NCBI RefSeq assembly: GCF_963924675.1
Contig: NC_089235.1
Span: 58,144,520-58,208,519 of the forward strand
DNA from: Phocoena phocoena
Taxonomy: Eukaryota > Chordata > Mammalia > Artiodactyla > Phocoenidae
Direction of reading: 5' to 3'
Length of the DNA stretch: 64,000 bases
In this document: in pieces, positions 36,065 to 47,471 of the stretch
Layout: every line of letters begins with the position of its first letter
Numbering within the stretch: the first letter of the stretch is position 1
Notes under the pieces: model-generated
The model's input: only the letters and a program-made list of their open reading frames with translations
What the model was told of the DNA's origin: nothing
The model's database searches: none
Program-made: the position numbers and the translations under genes

Positions 36065-39000
36065 CCACTACACCACATCAGTGCTACCTCCTGGCTACAG
36101 CCCTAGTCCAATTCCTTTGAAAACTTTTGGAAATATAAACCTCTCCATTCATTTCATGAAAGGTTATTACTGAAACCAGACTGAGTATTTCCCTGTCCAG
36201 CCTTGTATGTGCTTTGGTCGTTGACAGCTTGACTCTCTTTATAATTGGGTGACAAGGACAGGGTTTTAAGGGATGACGTCTCTTTTTACTCTTTGCTTCT
36301 CAAGTGATGAGGAATATCAACTTCAAGAACTTTTCTCCTTGTTCTGTTTTTAGCAGTATTATTAGGGCTTCTGCTCAGAGACTGGAATGTTCTATGGATC
36401 AGCAATCTTACATCACACTTGCTTTAAACACAATGTCCTTTCCAGTATTGGACTAAGACATTGAAATGAGAAACAATACCACACAACAATTAAAATAATT
36501 CTACGCAAGATCTGATCACAACTCAAATTGAAAAATACGGAATTTTGTTTACTCATTCTTATGTTGCACTTATTTAAACATTTTAATGCATGCTTTTACA
36601 TATCAAGAATATAATTATACATGTCGGCATACAATTCCACAAGAGATTGTTGTCTAACTATAGGCTTATCTATGAATGCTATGTGTATAATATGGACAGA
36701 ATAACAAGTGTGTTATTATAGTGTGTTATTGTGTGTTATTATAGTCAGGCATTAGATTCGTTAAAAAAAAAAACAGTGCCTTTGTTTTGTCTGGTGAATA
36801 TAATTTTACCAAAGGCCCGTCATTTAAGATATTTTAACATTAACCACTGAAAGGGAAGAATCTTTCTATTAAACATAACGATAGCAGTATATATCATTTA
36901 AGAAAGACAAAAGGTAAACAAATGTAACCAAATGGGTAATAGGCAGCTGCCCAATTAAAGTTAATAACTAACATATCTACGACTCATATTCTCCATGCCA
37001 AATATGTGAAAATGCATTAGGTTTTATTAGTCTGCATCCTGGCAAGGTTCCTTTCATTTTATATTACAGATGATTTCATAGATAGTAAGCATTCCATTAG
37101 ATGGAGCTGATCTTGAGCCAGTTTCTAACTTTTCAGAGTTTATTTCTGGGCATAGAATCTTTGCTTTAAATGTGGGCAGCAGTAGTCTCCATAACATAAG
37201 GCTGTGCTCTTGTGATTGATGCAAAAGTCCCATAAAGACATGACTCACTTGTGCCAGGGTCAGAAAACACTAGTGTTATTTGTTTGCAGAGAACAATACA
37301 ATTTCATTGGGAGTCAGATCAATCAGAAGTTTTAACACATATCTCTATCCTACCCTCAGACCCCTAGGATATGCACTACACATCCTTTTGCTTTTAGTTA
37401 CTGTGGATCTTTCCTTCCATGTTTCTTCAGATATTTAAAAGAGGGGGGAAAAAAGCAAAGCCTCCTTAATTAAAGCATCCAAGATGATACCTGACCTTTC
37501 ACTTGTGTTGACCAAATGGTTTTATGCCCATTTCAATCACTGCCATCTATCATCCTTAATTAGTATTTACTCAACAAAACAGCTCGCTTCTGAAGTATAT
37601 TAATTACTGTTTTACGACTTTGGTTCCTATTATCTTTGCTGTACAGCAATGGCTATAAAAAGTGTGGCATTTCCCAGCACAACGGGGCAGTATATGTTAT
37701 GGGTGATTCATGTAAGTTACATTAGTATTTAGAGAAGTGGTCTGAAATAAGCTCTATGTTCTGATTTTGTGCTCTAAGGAGTTGTTTTGATTTTCAGCAT
37801 TAGAAATATGCCTTTCTGAGACAGACAAGGAAGCAAAACTTTCTGCTATGGGAATTTAAAAATCCCGAGTTATGAGTGGCAAATCCAACAATAAAGGAAG
37901 ATGCCAGGTTTAGATGAAATATTCTGTTCTATAAATTGTGTAACCATAGTGTGCAGGGGATATTCCCTTTTGTGACACTCGTCCATAATTCAGAGAATTG
38001 ATAGTCATTACACTGCTAGCTTTTAAATAAATCATTTTGAATTATTTTCATGATTTGGCCATGTGGAGTCCGGTAAGTAACAGAATTTCCTGTGATATTT
38101 ACTGAAAATTGTTCACTATGGATTGACAAGAGTTTACTATTACAAGATCTTACTAAAATAACTTAGAACAATTCTGGTAGCCATGGTGAAATAAATATTA
38201 ACCCCCCCCCAAAAAAAAAGAAAGAAAAGAAAAAATCAGTTGAAAAATTTTAAATTACTGAAACTTCTCAAAAGTAATTCACAAAACATACAGCTTATTT
38301 CCATCGTTGTATAATCATAATGATAGCAAGGACCTCAAAAGGTCTGTTTTTTGACTTTGTTTAGGACGATAAATAAATCCACTGAGTCAGGACAACATAC
38401 TCTGGGATGGATAGATGGGAGGAAAGGATGAGGGGAGGGATTCCTAGAGGTGGAGAATTCACAGCCCTCTGCAAAGCTCCTTCTAGCAATTGATACTATT
38501 CTAAAACTGGCTTGTGCATTTCTCTTTCTTACACTGTACTTTAAATCTTTCTCTTGTTCCATTATCAGTGAGAAGAGAGAATCGTTCTTTACTGTCCTCT
38601 TAGAACAGTGAGAAGTATCTATTTAGAAGTGGTTCATTAGTAAGCAGAAGTGAGTAACATAAGGTACAATGGTATTGCCAACTAAGCAGCATCTAAATTT
38701 CACTTATTAAAATATGAAGGGATACAAAGTATTTCTATAATTTGTATATGGAAAGTCAAGGCAAATTTTCAATTTCAAACAAAGAAAATTTAAAGAAGTA
38801 AAAAAAAAAAAAAAAACAACTATGGGAAAGGGAGTATTTTAAAAGCCATGCATATGGATTTAGTACTCTACTTAAAAGACTAGAGATAAAAATAGCAGAT
38901 CATAATGTTGCTGGCCTCTCTGGTCACTAAGAAAAAAGAAAAAAAGAAATGGCTCTCCAGATTCAAAAGGAAATTAAAATTAAGTGTAGAATGAACTTGC

Positions 39001-40862
39001 TTTCTTTCTGAACCAAAATATGGAAAACTAAAGAAAATAACTTTTTACTGCAGAACTTTTTAAACTCTAAGTGCATAAAGTAGAGGATTAAGTGAAAAAT
39101 CAGGTTCATAAAAAATGCATAAATGGTATTTAAAAGAGCACATAACAAAAGCATGACTTTATGAACTTTTCTTGTCATAAAACACAAATTTAGTCATGTA
39201 CTATTTATAAAGCAAGCATGAATTTGAATAACTTCTAGGGATGATGGCAAGTAATTTTACAAGTTTTTTATGGTTTCTGTTCATTATAAAGAAAACACAC
39301 ACATGTACGCATGCACGCATTTCCTATTTCCTTCTCCTTTTCCTTCCTTATGAAACCTGGATCGCTTTATTTTTACAGTTAGTTGGTACCAATCTGAAAT
39401 TCCTCTTGGAAACTATCATAACTGCATAAGCCCTTGTAAAGTACTGCACACAAAACAAAAGCCTAATAAGGTCCAGGAAATTTGAAAAGAAAGCAGTTCA
39501 GTCTTAATAAATGACATGGTAATAGAGTGACTATTAATAGAGTACTTTTTTTAAAAAAAGCAAATATTATTTCAAGATTCTGTTATTCCCAGTTTACATT
39601 TTGCCCCAGTCATACACTTTAGCAGTGCTATCTCAATAGTTATCATTTAATACCAGGACTGTACGTTATAAATAAGCACAATAAAAATACTCCACGGAAT
39701 GCTTCACACTGTCAATTACCATTCAATGTAGTCACCTATCCTACTCCTATGTGGAAGGACTTTCACGTATACCACCTTTTCCACATTTACAATCTATGGT
39801 ATGCCCTAGCTTGTAGCCCAATAAACTTGAAGCAGGGAGAGTTTAAAAAAAGAAAGAAAGAAAAAAAAAAAAGACACAATGTTGTAGATTTTTAATGATA
39901 ATATACACTTTACCTCAAAGGGATCTTCAGAAAATACATTTTTGTTTGGGCACAAGGAAATATGCATAAACTGTTGCAGCTGATTCAAAAGCAGCTCTAA
40001 AACAATTGATGGCAATATTGAACTCAAGTTGGGACTAGTAATTAGCACAATAAACTTTCATAGAAGGAATTATTTCCCTAGGAAGCATGGCAGGCTCCCA
40101 CTACTGAAGTTTGGCCAATTAATCAACCTTCTATTGAACATATAGCCTGTGGTTCCTCTTTTGCTTCAGAGCATCTATTTTTGAAGAAAATCGTATTGTA
40201 ACAAAAAAGTAATTCTAATTAAAAATGCAAGGAAGAGTGAGGGGGAAATTTCGTTTTTGCCTAACCAGCAAGCAGCAGTTCTTGGTTTTATATAGACTTC
40301 GCAAATCTAGGTCCTCAATATTTGCAAAAAATTAGGAATTTTCATAAATGTTTGAGTTTCAAAAGGACCAACACGATCAAGCAAAACAAAGGACCATACA
40401 ATACTGGGAGCTGCAGCTGATACGATGCCCTTGATTTCTATCAAAAGTCTTAACAGGGAATAAAAAATATTACCTTCTATTTCTGAAAATACCCCCAAAA
40501 TAAGACTCAAAGACTGCTTACCACATGCTTACTTTTTCTCTAGCTAATAAATATACTGTAAATAAAATAATTCCTTCATATGCCTGCATTTTTCAAAAAT
40601 AGAATAATTATAGCCGTTATCAAAAACATCACATCACAAAGTAACCTTAAATTTTATAGACTCTGTTAAAGAAACACAGTAATATGTTGAAGTTAGTTAG
40701 AATAGTTTCTTCAGCATCTGTATCTTTCCCTAGGTTAAAAAAGTGAAATAACACTTGAATAGATTGAGAGAAATGTGTCACAGAAATATCAGGACACTAT
40801 TTATCATTTCCGGATATGGATTTAGAAAAAATAATATTGATGTGGAAGAAAGCATAAAACTT
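36065..40862. other. repeat-poor unique DNA
   Basis: No exon is supported over nearly 5 kb. It contains a small GTGTTATT-based tandem repeat (36708-36744), a C10A9 homopolymer pair (about 38203-38221), an A17 run (about 38800-38816) and an A/G-rich tract (39845-39875). Bases 37480-38100 resemble conserved enhancer-type DNA, with CTTAATTAG and ATTAATTAC words. Confidence 0.45.
36708..36744 (+). repeat. GTGTTATT tandem repeat
   Basis: GTGTGTTATTATA, GTGTGTTATT and GTGTGTTATTATAG form three units, the middle one shortened. Confidence 0.85.
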
Positions 40863-40882
40863 GAAAGATTAATGCATTTATA

Positions 40883-41105
40883 GCGCAGGGAGATCTGCTC
40901 GGTGCTTTGTGACCACCTAGAGGGGTGGGATAGGGAGGGTGGGAGGGAGGGAGACGCAAGAGGGAAGACACATGGGAGCATATGTATATGTATAGCTGAT
41001 TCACTTTGTGATAAAGCAGAAACTAACACACCATTGTAAAGCAATTATACTCCAATAAAGATGTAAAAAAAATAATAAATAAAGTTATTATTTTAAATAA
41101 AAAAA
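40883..41105 (+). mobile_element. very short L1 3'-end insertion
   Basis: About 223 bp of L1 3' UTR, from GCGCAGGGAGATCTGC through the polypurine block to CTCCAATAAAGATGT and an A-rich tail. It aligns with the end of the larger L1 at about 50130-50330. A perfect 20-bp target-site duplication (GAAAGATTAATGCATTTATA) lies at 40863-40882 and 41106-41125. The perfect duplication and close match suggest a relatively recent, severely 5'-truncated insertion. Short ORFs on its opposite strand are artefacts. Confidence 0.97.
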
Positions 41106-41125
41106 GAAAGATTAATGCATTTATA

Positions 41126-42037
41126 ATGAACAAATATGTTATAGAAGGAAAGTGACAAGAGCACTAAGGAATGTACCTTCTCAGCATAAAATAGAGATAC
41201 AGGTACCAATATCCTACTGTGCTTTTCCAATGGCTTATTCACCATTAGCTCTGGACTAGTTGGGTTGCTTTTACATCTTGCAGAGGCCCCCAAGTGCCTA
41301 GAATTGCTCCTGTATTATCATCTTCTAGGGGAAGTTGTTAGACATCTCTCAACTACCAGCCCATGACTTCTTCCCAGCTGATTAGAAATTCTAACTAAAG
41401 ACTGATCTGGAAGCTCTGTCACAGAGATGGATTTCTAACCACTGAACTCCAATACGTTTCAGTGTTGTAGATACATTGATGCTTCTCCAGCTTAGACCCA
41501 CAATTTTGGAACCAAGTTGTATCTTTTGAGCATAAAATATCCACCGTCAGCTCCTTAGGCTCAGAGATACATAGTAATAAGTTCCATCAGAACATGGTCT
41601 CTTGTTTCCATCCCTGTATCTCTAGATCCTATATCACAGAGCAAATATTCAAAAGGCAGTAAGATTTTACTATAAAGACTGTTTCTTCAACCTACACTTT
41701 TTTTCTCATTTAACATCATTTCAGGTCAATAAACACAAAGCAGTCTACATTGCCCTTTTTCACGTGTGTGTAGGTATCCATGCTATGGTATCAATGGTAT
41801 ATTTAGCAAAGTCCAGGCTATCACATGTTTCAATTGCTCCCAATCTTCCTCTCTCCCTTCTTTCCTTCCTCCTCTCTTTTCCCTTTTCTTTCTCTAATAC
41901 AAACGATATGTGATGAGCATTCACGTTTCATATTTCTTTTGACTAAATTACTAGAAGAAATGGACCTGCAGAATTTCTAGCAACCTATGCTGATTAAAAT
42001 TCTGCTATGTATTGTCAAAAATACATCCAAAAAGATA
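41126..42037. other. unique DNA, possible small L2 remnant
   Basis: No gene. About 41600-41660 (TTTCCATCCCTGTATCTCTAGATCC, then CAGAGCAAATATTCAAAAGG) faintly resembles an L2 3' end. The rest, including a CT-rich patch at 41840-41895, is unclassified. Confidence 0.4.
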
Positions 42038-42039
42038 TA

Positions 42040-42495
42040 CAGTAAGGCCCCTACATAGGGACCTTCAAGTTGCAAACTCTCAAAGGTGTGAACGTGCGTT
42101 CCATCAGAGCCAGGTGTGAGAAACTGCAGCTTGCCCTCCGTCTCCTATTGCTGAGGATCCTTCAGCTCTACCATCTCCCACCTCCTCTCCCTCCTGCAGT
42201 CAGTAACTCTTCTTGCCTGTTCACTCAGTGCCAGCCCCTGTATGCCAGCTGTTGTACTGCACTACTGTGCTTTTCAAGGTACTGTACTGTAAGATTAAAA
42301 AGGTTTTCTTTATTTTTTGTGTTTGTTTTTTATGTATTATTTGTGTGAAAAGTATTATAAACCTATTACAGTATAGTACTATAGAGCCAATTGTGTTAAT
42401 TGAGAACCTAGGCTAACTTTGTTGGACTTACAAACAAATTGGACTTACAAACATGCTCTTGGAACGGAACTCGTTCATATATGGGTGACTTACTG
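42040..42495. mobile_element. Tigger-like Tc1/mariner non-autonomous transposon
   Basis: The element starts CAGTAAGGCCCCTACATA and ends TATATGGGTGACTTACTG, so its ends are inverted (CAGTAAG outermost). A TA dinucleotide flanks each side (42038-42039, 42496-42497), the target-site signature of the Tc1/mariner superfamily. The interior, with a GAACTCGTTC block near the right end, reads like a Tigger-type MITE: 456 bp, too short for a transposase. The ORFs at 42070-42348 and 42213-42416 are internal chance frames. The family assignment is from memory of the layout. Confidence 0.8.
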
Positions 42496-42859
42496 TACCA
42501 ATTTACATCATCAAAGTACTCATTAGCCCAAACTTACGCAACGTAGTCGAAAAACAGAATTTGATCTTTATTCAAATGTATATTCCTTTTACCAATAATG
42601 AGAATAAAACTGGTTTAATATGCTTAATTGGTCATCTGTATTTCTTCATTTTTTGAATTTCACTGGCTCAGTTTCAGTGCCATATATCCATTTTCCAAAA
42701 AATGTTTTGAACACATTATAACTTGAATCTTAAACACTACAAATATTACTAGTCCTTTCACATTGTTTGCTTTCTATGTATTTGCAGGTGGAGCAGTGAG
42801 ATTTTCTACATGAGCACAGAAGGTGTGTTAAGAAATTCTACTCTAAAAATGTAATTCAG

Positions 42860-42985
42860 CTAACTTTCAATAAACAGTTTTTGAACATATACTATGTGCA
42901 AGGCCCTAGTGTTTGGGAGATAAAATAATAAATCAGGCACAATTTTCTGACTTGAGTTTATCTTTTCAAGTTATGTAAGAAGACA
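42860..42985 (-). repeat. L2 LINE 3' fragment, antisense
   Basis: CTTTCAATAAACAGTTTTTGAACATATACTATGTGCAAGGCCCTAGTGTTTGGGAGAT corresponds to antisense L2 ('caataaatatttattgagcacctactatgtgccaggcactgtgctagg'). A second weak similarity (GAGCACTTACCAAGATTATGGG, about 43070) may belong to another copy. Confidence 0.6.
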
Positions 42986-43959
42986 GTTTTTAAAAATTAA
43001 GGATACTTTACACAATTAAGAGACATTACTTAAAATAATAAATACCCATCGATACAACAAACACTAATTGAGCACTTACCAAGATTATGGGTGAATTAAA
43101 TGTTGATTTTACATAATTTGTGGTCTGGTGTAAGAGGCACAATGGGACAGATATCACTAATTCAGGTGAGAAAATGTTAAGTGAGTTAAAGATTCCTTTG
43201 AGTTGGAAAAGCTCTCTAGGGGAAAAAGCACCTGGCCTGGATCTGTTTGACACAAAAAACATAAAGTGGTCTGTATGGCGAAAAAAATTAAATCAAGAAA
43301 AAAATTCTCCTTTCCCTGTGAAATGTTTATTTATGATCTAATCCTAAGAATGCAGATAATCAGTATTAAATAAAAAACACGCACAAAACCTAAGACGTCT
43401 GTAAATTTCTTGAAGAATTTGATCTTTTCTAAAATCTTATCCCTAATATACCCCTTTTATATGCACTTCTCTATATTTAATGGCATCACAAACCACTGAC
43501 AGCCAGGATATCAATATATATATTAAAGGAATAAATGAGTAGCAAAGAGAAGCTTTTGTATTAACAAGCAGTAAACTTGTCACAGATTTTGCATTTAATA
43601 AATAATTGAAGCCAGAAAAATTAGCAATGCAAACATGACATAAACTCTAAATATACTTCTTAGAAGAGTCCCCCAAAGCAACTGATCACAGCATCAGAGA
43701 GTCCTCAAAATAGTGTTGTGGGCAGACAGGACTAGATAACTTTGCAGTGCTCAGAGCCAGTGATGGTATTCATTCCCCAAAGAAGCAGAGGCTAAAAACA
43801 GCTGAGAGAGGTGGAAGAGAGCAGGGTCATAGGGATATAGTTTTATTCATATCTATCTACTCAAATTTCATAGCATTTGCTTCAATTTGCTTTATATAGA
43901 TGATGCAGTTTAAACGTGTTCAGGGATTTTCTTTTGCTCAGACTGAAGATGAACATGAA
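42986..43959. other. unclassified AT-rich DNA
   Basis: No gene or confident repeat is visible. The ORFs at 43026-43262 (minus) and 43120-43341 (plus) overlap each other and show no domain. Confidence 0.4.
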
Positions 43960-44153
43960 AGTCAGACCACCAGGCACACAAATCCTGATTCCATTTAGAA
44001 GCATGTGATCTTAGGAAATTCACTTTTCCCTCTGAGCTGCTCCGCCTAATCTATAGCTTTTAAAAGGAAGATTAAATGAAATACTATACAAAACACTTAG
44101 CAGAGCACTCAGCATAAAGGAAGCACTCAATAAGTGGCAGCTATTATTATTAG
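43960..44153 (+). repeat. MIR SINE, diverged
   Basis: AAGCATGTGATCTTAGGAAATTCACTTTTCCCTCTGAGCTGC is a worn version of the MIR core. Its 3' end AGAGCACTCAGCATAAAGGAAGCACTCAATAAGTGGCAGCTATTATTATT is clear. Confidence 0.8.
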
Positions 44154-46057
44154 GATGTTTAAACATAAGAGCTCAACATGAAATTGGCTGAGTATCTATA
44201 TTCTTTCATAGAGTTTAGAGGGGGAAATGTGAGTTCATAGATTATATTCCGAGAGTGGCTAATTTCAATATGAAGGATCAACGTTTATAAAGCATGGGAA
44301 ACCTGATGTCTTCTAGGTATGTTGAGTTTTTATCTGGGGAGAGATTGATTTTATTTCTTTCCTTTTGATTCATTTTTTTCCTTTATTCTACTTAATTCTT
44401 TCAAAGATCAGAAATCTATCTGGAACATTCCATCAAATTGGGAAGCAATCTATCTTAATGCATAACCTCTCACTGTAAGATGAATGCATGTAAAGGATGC
44501 ATATATTACACTCAGAAACAATCTCCACATACATATATATTTTTTTAAAATTCCTTTCATTAATAAGTTTTAAAATAGAAGCCTTCTTTGAAAAGATTCC
44601 TTTCTATAGATGATAATACTTGTATGTGATGAACCTCCTCTGAAGTGCCAATTTAGCATAATTACTTAACAGGACTTGCTGTTGTGTAATTTTTTCATGC
44701 TAATGATTTGATTCAATAAGAACACGAAATTTATGTGCATTTCAGCCATTAAGATAAGTAGACAGAATTATTAACATTGGTTAGAAAAATGGTTTACTAC
44801 AAAATATTTTTAAGCATTTTAGATTAAAATAACTATCAAATGCTATGCTCCTTTTTACCATCATAAAGAGAAATATTAGGTTAGGTTTATCGTTTGCAAT
44901 GTGTTGATATTTGCTTTTTCTTGTTTGCTGTTGATATTTTTCTAAGTATCATCCCTTTTCCCCAAGTATCAAAAGATAGAACAGATTCAGAAAAAGGCAA
45001 CTATTTGGTAAATAAGATATATACAGGTTTGACTTGTTTGCCCATTTTTAGATCAGAAAGGTCAGGTTTACAAATAGCTCTTCAAAAGGCCGGTTGCTGC
45101 TGAGAATTAATGAAACAAATTAAGAAGCAAAGTGTGCCCTAGCCAAGTACTGTTCATCCAACACATGGAGTTTAAATTTCAATTTGTCTCAAAACTTTTA
45201 TGGTGTAGCAAATGGAGCTGTAGTGCTGTTTACCAGTCCCTCATTTTACCCCCAAACAGTCCTTTGATCTTAACCAATCTCACCATTCTCCCACAAAAAT
45301 TCCAATACTGAGTAATTATTTTACTTATTTGCCCTTAACAATCACAAGGGTGGGAAAACATGCTGGAAGTGAAACGATATTGTTTCATAACTTAAGCATT
45401 AAAGCGCCTCTTCTAACTGTACCGGATCATTCCAAAAACTAGGGCATAAAAACTATTATGAGAGCTCGATTCATGCCAAAATCTGAGCAACTACTTTCAC
45501 TGTTTAAGGAACCTCCTGTCGGCTCATCACAAATAAAGAGAATCACTATTTGTGGAACAGAAATTGACTATGTTTAGAACTCCTTTCAGGAACACAGTGG
45601 AAACCCGAATATGCATATCTGCTGACAAAGTGATATTTTTCTCTCCCTCTGAGTTTTTCCTAAAATGTTTTGGTTCAGCTCAAATATCAAACTTTTCCCT
45701 TAAGGCTCTGATTAAGAAAAATTCTACTAAGTACCACTTAGATGAGATGCTACAAAAGGCACTATGACGAAGTCACAGATGAAAGACGGTTCTTGGGAAA
45801 TTTCAGTATGATTAGGAAGAAAGTATAATGATACAAATAGTACAGGGCAGGATAGGATAGTGTTTTTCATGTCTCATAAAATTCTAAGGGAAGGACAGAG
45901 GAGGTAAAGAATCCTTGGGGTAAAGATTGAGCATAAATAAGAGGCTCAGTCAGGACCCCAAACTGATAAAATTCACGGGGCCGTTCCCAAATCAGGTCGT
46001 TACCTTTGCTGTTTGATATCAACTGTAAACGAAAACTAACCATCCAATGGGGATTAA
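44154..46057. other. AT-rich unique DNA
   Basis: No gene and no recognisable transposon. ORFs at 44894-45103 and 45552-45767 lack domains. Confidence 0.45.
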
Positions 46058-46072
46058 AAAAACACAAGATTT

Positions 46073-46280
46073 GGGCTTCCCTGGTGGCGCAGTGGTTGAG
46101 GGTCCGCTTGCCGATGTAGGGGACACGGGTTCGTGCCCCGGTCCGGGAAGATCCCACATGCTGTGGAGCGGCTGGGCCCGTGAGCCATGGCCGCTGAGCC
46201 TGCGTGTCCGGAGCCTGTGCTCCCCAACGGGAGAGGCCACAACAGTGAGAGGCCCACGTACCGGAAAAAAAACAAAACTA
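46073..46280 (+). mobile_element. CHR-type tRNA-Glu SINE
   Basis: The head GGGCTTCCCTGGTGGCGCAG carries box A (46085-46095) and box B GGTTCGTGCCC (46128-46138); the body ends GGCCCACGTACCGG before the A-rich tail. An imperfect duplication (ACACAAGATTT before, TCACATGATTT after) flanks it. Three nested ORFs across it are SINE sequence. Confidence 0.96.
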
Positions 46281-46298
46281 AAAAAAATCACATGATTT

Positions 46299-47059
46299 CA
46301 AATAGGGTAACATATAAATGTTTGGACATTTTTAGTCCTAGCTTGCCGCATTTGGGTTATGCGTAAGATGAAACCTAGCCTATATATGAAAACTGATTCC
46401 ACTGAATCATAATTGAATCTGCAGGTCAATTCTGACTTTGCAAAATCTTACAGTAATAAATAAAGAATTAATTTTGCAGTTTACCAAGCAGTTTTCCTTG
46501 CTTCAATTACTAAGAACATCTAAAATATTTAAGGCAAGAAACAATGCGTTAAATCATGAATAATAGCTATATCTTCTCTTGCAAACATCGCATTACTAGG
46601 AGAGCACACCCACCTCCCAACTTTCAAGTCAAAACTGAATAAACATGGGTCTTTTAGTATCAATTTAATTTAATAAAAGGAAGTCCCTAAGGCAAGGTAA
46701 CTCCTTTGAATTCTTTCTGGCTCCTCTCATCAAACATCAAATCTAGAGAGAGAATGAAAACAGCTTCCGTTGACCATCAACACAGTTCTAGGAGCAAAGG
46801 AAATAAGAATATAACTTCAATAGCCAGCCTCCATATCCTGTGGGCATTTCAGATAAAAGAACCCCACCTTAACTGCAACCGAAATGAATGGAAAGCCATG
46901 GCAAAACCCAGAAAGAAGACTAATGTAATTATTTCCATGTGATCAATATAACTTGTAATATAACTTACTATCTTCTGCATAAACAGCTTCAATTTGACAT
47001 TTTCATGAGTATTATTTAACTGTTTTGAATTTTAAATGCATATACGTTGTTCTTCCGTA
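46299..47059. other. unique DNA
   Basis: No gene or recognised repeat. The ORF at 46706-46942 has no domain. Confidence 0.4.
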
Positions 47060-47158
47060 GAAGTTGGTCATGCCCTCTTTGTGGGCAGAGGCCATGTCTT
47101 ACGCAACCCAATACAGGTAGTAACACAGAATAAACAGTTACTGTTTGCTAATGAATAA
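47060..47158 (+). repeat. L2 LINE 3' end
   Basis: CTTTGTGGGCAGAGGCCATGTCTTACGCAACCC, then GGTAGTAACACAGAATAAACAG, follows the L2 3' UTR order (gagggcagggaccatgtct, then ...agtaggcactcaataaa). Confidence 0.55.
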
Positions 47159-47234
47159 AGAGCTTACAATCAAAACAGACATGTAACCATGACTTATGAA
47201 AGAAAGGAGGTAGGTGGAAAATAGTAAGTATTGG

Positions 47235-47440
47235 TGATTAGAATGTCCTAGACATCGTGTTAGGTACTCATGCCTTTTTATTTCATCCTAAGTATCCCAT
47301 GATAAAGAAATAACTATCCCCATTTTACAGATGAAATATAAGCACAGAGAGGTGAAGAAACTTGCCTAAGCTCACACAGCTAGTGAGCAGCAGAGTCAAT
47401 ATTCAAATTCTGGTCTGTCTAATTCCTAAACCTTTGTAGA
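47235..47440 (-). repeat. MIR SINE, antisense
   Basis: TATCCCCATTTTACAGATGAAATATAAGCACAGAGAGGTGAAGAAACTTGCCTAAGCTCACACAGCTAGTGAGCAGCAGAG is the textbook antisense MIR. The larger L1 inserted about 20-30 bases beyond it. Confidence 0.92.
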
Positions 47441-47471
47441 TATACTGCAGGTATATATGAAAAGGCACTAC

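Noticed and set aside
46073..46280. tRNA-like head with box A and box B as a tRNA gene
   Set aside because: The same sequence recurs in eight SINEs with tails and target duplications; it cannot fold as a working tRNA and is a retrotransposon promoter.
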